A stretch of 18,216 nucleotides of DNA from an uncultured bacterium. Its GTDB lineage: Bacteria > Patescibacteriota > Patescibacteriia > CAIQCM01. The notes beneath the pieces were generated by a model. It saw only the letters and a list, made by a program, of their open reading frames with translations. It did no database searches and was not told the DNA's origin. Below, piece after piece: positions 14,048 to 18,216 of this stretch. The stretch spans positions 1 through 18,216 of the forward strand of contig CAIQCM010000120.1 in NCBI GenBank assembly GCA_903870305.1, in the 5' to 3' direction. The translations under genes were made by a program, and so were the position numbers. Position 1 is the first letter of the stretch, and every line of letters begins with the position of its first letter.

Positions 14048-14809
14048 AGTATAGAACGCGGGATCGTCGTGAAGACCTTGACCCGCCATCCCCGTCCCGG
14101 AAACTTGCGCTGGTGGAAACCTTGGAGCTGCATCCGCCTCATACCCGGCGGCTCGGTCAACGAGATCGGGCTTACCAACCCGGGAATTGATTGGTGGTGC
14201 CAACACATCGGACCGCGCCTCGACTACGGCAGGATGCACATCGTCGGATCGATCTTCGGCGATGAGCAAGAACTTATCGAGATGGCCGAGATGCTCAACC
14301 GCTTCGATCTGGTTGCCGTCGAGGTAAATCCTTCATGCCCCAACACCGGCCACAAGCTCTTTGGAACCGACGAAGTCATTGCGGGCGTGGAAGTGGTCAA
14401 ACGCGTTTCGCGCCATCCTGTGATCGTCAAGGTCTCCGTCGACCAGGACTACCTCGCCATCGCTTACTGTCTCGAGAGCGTTGCCGAAGCGATCGCGTTC
14501 AACAGCGTGCCTTGGAAAACCGCCTTCCCGAACGGCGAAAGGAATCCGTTGCATAAAATTGAAGAAGGACTCGGCGGGGGCGGTGGCGTTTCCGGAAGAC
14601 CGGCACAAAAACAAAACTGGGCGGCGGTCAAAGAGCTTTCTGAACAAAGAAAGCTCCCCGTGATCGCACCAAGCATCATGGGATTCGATGATCTCGCGCG
14701 TGTCCGTGCGCTGGGCGCGAGCGCCGTGAGTTTCGGCGCCATCCACCTGCTCAAACCGTGGGCGCCGACCTCGATCGTGGAAAGAGATATGCGACAATAT
14801 TCGAAATAG
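14033..14809 (+). pseudogene. Dihydroorotate dehydrogenase-like gene, N-terminus lost at IS end
   Basis: Residues from about 6 on follow the FMN-dependent TIM barrel of dihydroorotate dehydrogenase: GIVVKTLTRHPRPGN, then NEIGLTNPGID, VEVNPSCPN, VIVKVS, AIAFNSVPW and GGGGVSGRPAQKQNWAAVK, with the FMN-phosphate region ALGASAVSFGAIHLL. The family normally starts some 40-50 residues earlier, with the first barrel strand; these are absent. Homology begins right after the right end of the IS30 element (14047), and the ATG at 14033 lies inside the IS. The upstream DNA across the element is a repeat, not the missing part, so deletion as well as insertion seems to have happened. A shortened protein could be made but probably lacks activity. 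A related FMN oxidoreductase cannot be excluded. Confidence 0.72.
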
Positions 14810-14810
14810 C

Positions 14811-14846
14811 AAACCGGCGGTCCCCCTCGGGCCCCGCCGGTTTTTT
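14811..14846 (+). terminator. Terminator of the dihydroorotate dehydrogenase-like gene
   Basis: Stem 14811-14820 (AAACCGGCGG) with 14834-14843 (CCGCCGGTTT), T-run 14841-14846. The intact terminator supports this being the end of a once-functional gene. Confidence 0.92.
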
Positions 14847-14861
14847 ATATTTTTTGTAAAT

Positions 14862-14902
14862 ATTAAACGTTAAATTATTAAATATTAAAATTTAACGTTT
14901 AA
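14862..14902. repeat. AT-rich inverted repeat with tandem AACGTTT words
   Basis: Arm 14862-14876 (ATTAAACGTTAAATT) pairs with 14889-14902; the same word recurs to 14921 (aacgtttaatgtttaatgttt). It lies between the 3' ends of two convergent genes. Confidence 0.75.
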
Positions 14903-14929
14903 CGTTTAATGTTTAATGTTTGCCGCGCC

Positions 14930-15940
14930 TTATTTCATCTTCCCAATCTTCTCGACAATTTCGACAAGGCGGCAGGAGTAGCCCCATTCGTTGTCATACC
15001 AAGCGAGGACCTTAAGCATGTCGCCGTCGACAATTTTGGTCATCTCTAGGTCAACGATGCAAGAATTGGTATTGCCGACAAAGTCGGAGGTAACCAGCGG
15101 CTCGTCGGTGACGCCGAGGACGCCTTTCATCTCTTTGCTCTTCGAAGCCGCGCGGAAAGCGGCGTTGACTTCTTCAACGGTGGTTTTTTTCTTCAGCAAG
15201 AAAGTAAAGTCAGCCAGCGACACATCCAAGGTCGGCACGCGGATGGCCATGCCGTCGAAGAGCCCTTTAAGCGACGGAATAACCTCGGCGGTGGCAATGG
15301 CCGCGCCGGTGGTGGTCGGGATCATATTGACGAGCCCGGATCTGGCGCGGCGCAAGTCGGGGTGTCCGGACGGCGGCAAGCCGTCGACCAAATTCTGTTC
15401 CGCCGTCACCGAGTGCACGGTGGTCATCATCGCTTTTTTTATGCCGAAGACCTTTTCGATCACGGCCGCGGGCGGAGCAATGCAATTGGTCGTGCAGGAA
15501 GCATTATTCACAATAGTGTCGCCCGGTTTCATCTTGTCGGCGTTCACGCCGATCAAATAGGTGGGCACGCCTTTGGCGGGCGCCGAGATGACAACTTTTT
15601 TCGCGCCGGCCTTAAGGTGCTCTTGCGCCGCTTCGAGCTTGGTAAAGCGGCCAGTCGATTCAATAACCACATCAACCTTATACTGCGCCCACGGCAACTT
15701 GGCCGGCTCTTTCTCGGCCGAGACCGGAATTTTTTTGCCGTCGATTATCAAATTAGTTTTGTCGGACTTCACATCGTGATTCCAGCCACGATAAACCGAA
15801 TCATGCTTTAAGAGATGCGCAAGAATGGCGGGGTCGGTAAGGTCGTTAATGGCAACCACCTCGACGCCGGGTTTATCGATAATGACCTTAAATGCATTCC
15901 GGCCGATGCGGCCGAAACCGTTGATGGCGACTCTTACCAT
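14930..15940 (-). CDS. gap: Glyceraldehyde-3-phosphate dehydrogenase
   Basis: 336 residues, the usual length. It oxidises glyceraldehyde 3-phosphate to 1,3-bisphosphoglycerate in glycolysis. The Rossmann NAD-binding start is MVRVAINGFGRIGR, with an acidic residue after the second strand (INDLTD) typical of NAD preference. The catalytic Cys149 is in NNASCTTNC and His176 in TTVHSVTAEQ, both at their expected positions. The C-terminal part NSCIVDLEMTKIV and WYDNEWGYSCR is standard. The frame continues upstream to 15982, but the extra residues are encoded by a spacer repeat and precede the universal MVRVAINGFGRIGR start, so I chose 15940. No Shine-Dalgarno is present. The likely promoter is an extended -10 at 16047-16055, so the leader of about 100 nt includes the repeat at 15953-16033. 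Confidence 0.98.
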   Translation of the reverse strand: MVRVAINGFGRIGRNAFKVIIDKPGVEVVAINDLTDPAILAHLLKHDSVYRGWNHDVKSDKTNLIIDGKKIPVSAEKEPAKLPWAQYKVDVVIESTGRFTKLEAAQEHLKAGAKKVVISAPAKGVPTYLIGVNADKMKPGDTIVNNASCTTNCIAPPAAVIEKVFGIKKAMMTTVHSVTAEQNLVDGLPPSGHPDLRRARSGLVNMIPTTTGAAIATAEVIPSLKGLFDGMAIRVPTLDVSLADFTFLLKKKTTVEEVNAAFRAASKSKEMKGVLGVTDEPLVTSDFVGNTNSCIVDLEMTKIVDGDMLKVLAWYDNEWGYSCRLVEIVEKIGKMK

Positions 15941-15952
15941 AGTATTTATATT

Positions 15953-16033
15953 ATGAAGCATGAAACACGCAACATGAAGCATTATTTGCGCCCTGCGGAA
16001 CGCCGGAATGTTTCATGTTTCATGTTTTATGTT
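15953..16033. repeat. Imperfect inverted repeat with tandem ATGAAAC words in the gap leader
   Basis: The left arm near 15953-15983 (atgaagcatgaaacacgc...) is an imperfect complement of 16004-16033 (tgtttcatgtttcatgtttt...). A GC-rich centre (GCCCTGCGGAACGCCGG) separates them. It would fold at the 5' end of the gap mRNA. Confidence 0.8.
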
Positions 16034-16046
16034 TCATCTTGACGCT

Positions 16047-16055
16047 ATTATATCA
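16047..16055 (-). promoter_or_regulatory. Extended -10 promoter of gap
   Basis: On the minus strand TGATATAAT (complement of 16047-16055), directly after the T-run of the upstream tsf terminator. Transcription would start near 16040. Confidence 0.6.
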
Positions 16056-16080
16056 CAAAACCGCCCAAATGATGAGCGGT
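16053..16080 (-). terminator. Probable terminator of tsf
   Basis: On the minus strand ACCGC (complement of 16076-16080) pairs with GCGGT (16060-16064) across an 11-nt loop, followed by TTTTGTG. It is modest in strength and fused to the gap promoter. Confidence 0.55.
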
Positions 16081-16110
16081 CTGTGTAAAAACTCAAGTTG
16101 ATAAAACGCC

Positions 16111-16707
16111 CTACCCGCCGATCGCAAAGCGGCAAAAACGCTTGACCTCGATCTTCTCCCCCACTTTGGCGGAGACATTATTGATCAGGTCTTTCACCGT
16201 GACGTCCTCGTCTTTAACGAACGCTTGCGACATAAGGCAGGTGTCGGAATACCATTTGCCAAGCTTGCCTTCGATGATCTTTTCGATCACGCCTGGCGGC
16301 TTGCCCGAACCGGCGAATTCTTCGGAAGCCAAGGACTTTTCCTTTTCAACGACTTCCGGCGGAACGACTTCCGGCGAAACGTAGATCGGGTCGGTGGCGG
16401 CAATGTGAAGCGCCAGGTCGTGCGCCAACGCTTTGAACTCTTCGTTTCTGGCCACAAAGTCGGTTTCACAAAGCACCTCGACAATAACGCCGACCTTGCC
16501 GCCGGCGTGCGCATAGCATTCAACAATGCCCTCATGCGCCGTGCGCTCGGTCGCCTTTTTGGCGGCTTTGATCGCGCCTTTCTTTTTGAGGACATCGATG
16601 GTTTTTTCAACATCTCCCCCCGCCTCTTCCAGCGCTTTCTTAACGTCAACAATTCCCGCGCCGGTCATTTCTCTTATTTTGCTGATGGTTGAAAGATCAA
16701 TTCCCAT
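16111..16707 (-). CDS. tsf: Elongation factor Ts
   Basis: 198 residues. It is the nucleotide exchange factor for EF-Tu. The N-terminal UBA-like domain (STISKIREMTGAGIVDVKKA, then LEEAGGDVEKTIDVLKKKG) and the first core-domain signature (CETDFVARNEEFKALAHDLA) are clear, as is the LMSQAFVKDEDVTVKDLI segment. It is shorter than E. coli EF-Ts (283 residues) and near the length of forms with a single compact core. It follows rpsB in the same direction, the usual bacterial order, but 147 bp separate them and hold REP-like hairpins. No Shine-Dalgarno precedes the ATG; instead a 19-mer shared with the dnaE upstream region ends 8 bases before it. Confidence 0.97.
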   Translation of the reverse strand: MGIDLSTISKIREMTGAGIVDVKKALEEAGGDVEKTIDVLKKKGAIKAAKKATERTAHEGIVECYAHAGGKVGVIVEVLCETDFVARNEEFKALAHDLALHIAATDPIYVSPEVVPPEVVEKEKSLASEEFAGSGKPPGVIEKIIEGKLGKWYSDTCLMSQAFVKDEDVTVKDLINNVSAKVGEKIEVKRFCRFAIGG

Positions 16708-16715
16708 ATTGTTGT

Positions 16716-16740
16716 TAATATCTAATGTCTAATTTCTAAT
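16716..16740 (-). repeat. Dispersed CTAATAT-type repeat upstream of tsf
   Basis: Bases 16716-16734 read on the minus strand as AATTAGACATTAGATATTA, identical to 4401-4419 upstream of dnaE and in the same orientation relative to the gene. Further copies of the ctaat word run to about 16748. Confidence 0.8.
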
Positions 16741-16761
16741 ATCTAATCCGTTCTATTTGTC

Positions 16762-16843
16762 ATCCCCGAGCGACATCGGGGATCCAATCCATATTGGGCG
16801 ACCGTCCGACCAAGCGAGATTGGATTCCCTTCTTCAAGGGAAT
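16762..16843. repeat. Inverted pair of REP-like hairpins between rpsB and tsf
   Basis: Hairpin A is ATCCCCGA/TCGGGGAT (16762-16769 with 16776-16783); hairpin B is ATTCCCTT/AAGGGAAT (16824-16831 with 16836-16843). Between them ATCCAATC (16782-16789) is inverted as GATTGGAT (16818-16825). It resembles the common GTCATTCCC...GGGAATCC class of intergenic repeats, from memory. Confidence 0.82.
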
Positions 16844-16854
16844 GTCGTTCTTTC

Positions 16855-17592
16855 TTACTTCTTTTCCTGAGTCACGATCGGCCGTTCAGCGTAGAGCTTC
16901 TTGCCTTCTTTGATCGCTTCGGCGACCAGGTTCATGACGATCTCGATCGACTTGACCGCGTCGTCGTTCGCGGGAATAGGATAAGCGATGTCGCTCGGAT
17001 TAACGTTGGTGTCGCAGACGGCGACGATCGGCACTTTGGTGTCGACGGCCTCGGCGAGCGCTGTCGCTTCGGTCTTAAGGTCCAAGAGAAAGACCACTTC
17101 CGGCAATTTGGTGAGGCCGGCGAAGCCGCCGACCTTAATGTCGAGGTCTTCGGTCTTTTTCACAAATTCCAGCTGTTCCTTTTTTGTGTACTTGCCGAGT
17201 TCGGAGCGCTCGATCTTGCCCTTGAGGTCGAGATAGGGCGCGAGCAAGTTGTCTTTGATCATGCGGAAATTCGTGAGCGTGCCTCCGAGCCAGCGGCGGT
17301 GGATGTATGGCATGCCGGTTTCCTTGCCAACGCGCTCCACGATCGGCTTGGCCTGTTCTTTGGTGCCAACAATGAGAATGACGCCGCCCGCGGCCACCGT
17401 GTCGCGGATAAAGTTCAATGCCTTTTCGAGCAAGACGGTCGTCTTTTCGAGGTCGATGATGTTCACCCCGTTGCGCTCCGAGTGAATGTACGGCTGCATC
17501 TTGGGGTGGCGTCGCGCCTTTTGATGCCCGAAATGCATGCCCGCGCTAAGCATCTCGAGAAGCGATGGCATATTTGAATTAGGTTGTGACAT
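16855..17592 (-). CDS. rpsB: 30S ribosomal protein S2 (uS2)
   Basis: 245 residues, the normal length. S2 helps assemble the 30S subunit and binds near S1. Family signatures include LLEMLSAGMHFGHQKARRHP near the N-terminus, GVNIIDLEKT, the strand VILIVGTKEQAKPIV, YIHRRWLGGTLTNF and the C-terminal VAVCDTNVNPSDIAYPIPAN followed by DDAVKSIEIVMNL. The first ATG was chosen; MPSLLEM eight codons in is possible. It precedes tsf, as in most bacteria. The leader of about 100 nt carries a hairpin at its very 5' end and further GC-rich pairing (GCGCTGC-type arms near 17655 and 17625), which may allow autoregulation, known for rpsB in other bacteria but only inferred here. Confidence 0.98.
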   Translation of the reverse strand: MSQPNSNMPSLLEMLSAGMHFGHQKARRHPKMQPYIHSERNGVNIIDLEKTTVLLEKALNFIRDTVAAGGVILIVGTKEQAKPIVERVGKETGMPYIHRRWLGGTLTNFRMIKDNLLAPYLDLKGKIERSELGKYTKKEQLEFVKKTEDLDIKVGGFAGLTKLPEVVFLLDLKTEATALAEAVDTKVPIVAVCDTNVNPSDIAYPIPANDDAVKSIEIVMNLVAEAIKEGKKLYAERPIVTQEKK

Positions 17593-17671
17593 AGATTTTC
17601 CGGCCTTTTTACTTCGGTCGCTGCAGCCGTTTAAGACAAGGCCGTGTGCAGCGCCTGTATGATGAATAAAA

Positions 17672-17691
17672 AATCGCGCTTTTTGGCGATT
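17672..17691 (-). terminator. Terminator-like hairpin at the start of the rpsB leader
   Basis: On the minus strand AATCGC (complement of 17686-17691) pairs with GCGATT (complement of 17672-17677), followed by a T-rich run (TTTTTTATT). It lies at or just after the predicted rpsB transcription start. It could end upstream transcripts or act as a 5' hairpin. Confidence 0.6.
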
Positions 17692-17694
17692 AAA

Positions 17695-17744
17695 TACTTA
17701 TAACATGAACATCAGCATTTGGCAAGATGTTCATGTTATAAGTA
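17695..17744. repeat. Perfect 19-bp inverted repeat holding the rpsB promoter
   Basis: 17695-17713 is the exact reverse complement of 17726-17744 around a 12-bp loop. The minus-strand -35 lies in the loop and the -10 in the left arm. Confidence 0.9.
17697..17725 (-). promoter_or_regulatory. Probable rpsB promoter
   Basis: On the minus strand TTGCCA (complement of 17720-17725), 17-bp spacer ending in TGT, then TATAAG (complement of 17697-17702), an extended -10. Start predicted near 17690. Confidence 0.65.
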
Positions 17745-17747
17745 AGA

Positions 17748-17882
17748 ACTAACAACTAAGAACTAAATCCCAAGGAAAATTTCAAGAACCAAGAACCAAA
17801 TTCCAAGAACGCCGTTTACAATTTTAAATTTGTAAATTGATATTTGGAACTTTCCTTGAAATTTAGTTGTTAGTTGTTAGTA
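17748..17882. repeat. Long imperfect inverted repeat with tandem AACAACT/CAAGAAC words
   Basis: The left arm 17748-17768 (actaacaactaagaactaaa) pairs with 17861-17882. Inside, ccaaggaaa pairs with tttccttg and TTTACAA (17815-17821) with TTGTAAA (17830-17836). It shares the caagaaccaagaacca string with the repeat at 12813. Its right arm overlaps the last codons of the neighbouring gene. Confidence 0.85.
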
Positions 17883-18216
17883 CTTTAAATTCGATGGTCG
17901 GACTCCACGCGACGGTGCCGTCGCGAAGGGCGCCCAAGCGGATGTAGTGGTAGCCGGTGCCGATCTTAAACGACGGCGTAAAGGAGAAATTTTTGACTTC
18001 GCCCGCCCCCGTGAGCGTTGCTTGATACGCTCGATCGTCGAGGGTAACCGTAACCGCCTTGCCGTTCACGATCCCCGCGATGATTGGTTGTTTGTTTTTG
18101 GTTGTTAGTGTTTGGTCTAAAGGTTTACCAAAGAGACCGACGTTCTCCCCTATCCGACCAAGCGACGGCGCGAATGGATCACCTTTCTCGATCGGCATCC
18201 TGAAAACCGTCGGCGC
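17863..18216 (-). CDS. C-terminal part of a probable surface protein with Ig-like domain, truncated by window edge
   Basis: The frame is open to the window end (APTVFR precedes the first Met), so the start lies outside and the Met at 18198 need not be the start. About 117 residues are visible. The stretch AGIVNGKAVTVTLDDRAYQA, then FSFTPSFKIGTGYHYIRLGA and SPTIEFKV, has the alternating strands and the G-Y-H-x-I-x-L pattern of bacterial Ig-like or fibronectin-like domains at the ends of secreted proteins. The family is therefore likely but not certain. The last residues (LTTNN) come from the inverted repeat, which suggests that the repeat inserted at or near the end of the gene and supplied the stop. 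Confidence 0.7.
   Translation of the reverse strand, partial: APTVFRMPIEKGDPFAPSLGRIGENVGLFGKPLDQTLTTKNKQPIIAGIVNGKAVTVTLDDRAYQATLTGAGEVKNFSFTPSFKIGTGYHYIRLGALRDGTVAWSPTIEFKVLTTNN

Noticed and set aside
13969..14208. N-terminal extension of the transposase
   Set aside because: It reads antisense through the IS end and the dehydrogenase remnant; the IS30 protein starts at MRGQ.
15941..15982. Upstream extension of gap
   Set aside because: Encoded by the spacer repeat and precedes the universal GAPDH N-terminus.
1..18216. TGA recoding as in SR1/Gracilibacteria
   Set aside because: The HD hydrolase and miaA genes end in TGA at sensible lengths, and no conserved gene has an in-frame TGA.

Overview
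The window looks like a chromosomal segment of a Patescibacteria (Candidate Phyla Radiation) bacterium, probably Parcubacteria-like; this is inferred from gene style, not from a marker search. Clues are a threonyl-tRNA synthetase without the N-terminal TGS domain, a short EF-Ts, a membrane-anchored baseplate-J-like protein, core genes mostly without Shine-Dalgarno sequences, and spacers rich in hairpins and inverted repeats. TAA, TAG and TGA all end genes, so TGA is a stop here and the SR1/Gracilibacteria code is excluded.

Layout, plus strand unless stated. 1-1512: 3' part of pheT with a strong terminator. 1513-1911: a long spacer holding a nested palindromic repeat. 1912-2196: small single-pass membrane protein. 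2269-4357: an accessory block with a P-loop NTPase (minus), a divergently transcribed Fic-like protein with an altered active-site motif, and a stand-alone HD hydrolase of the RelA/SpoT type. 4477-7935: dnaE. 7981-9129: baseplate-J-like membrane protein. 9219-11006: thrS. 11114-11446 and 11498-11848 (minus): two unrecognised small genes sharing a terminator region. 11906-12796: miaA.

12813-12941 is a perfect 26-bp inverted repeat. Next comes an IS30-family element (about 12959-14047, transposase on minus) fused to a dihydroorotate-dehydrogenase-like gene that has lost its N-terminus. The right part is on the minus strand: a partial surface-protein gene at the window edge, then rpsB, tsf and gap in transcription order, separated by hairpin-rich spacers.

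Most recognised genes are core translation, replication and glycolysis functions. The most unusual material is the P-loop/Fic-like/HD block, a hairpin that would cover the ribosome binding site of the 11114 gene, repeated overlap of terminators with promoters, and a family of spacer repeats whose arms consist of short tandem words. No tRNA, rRNA or CRISPR array was seen.
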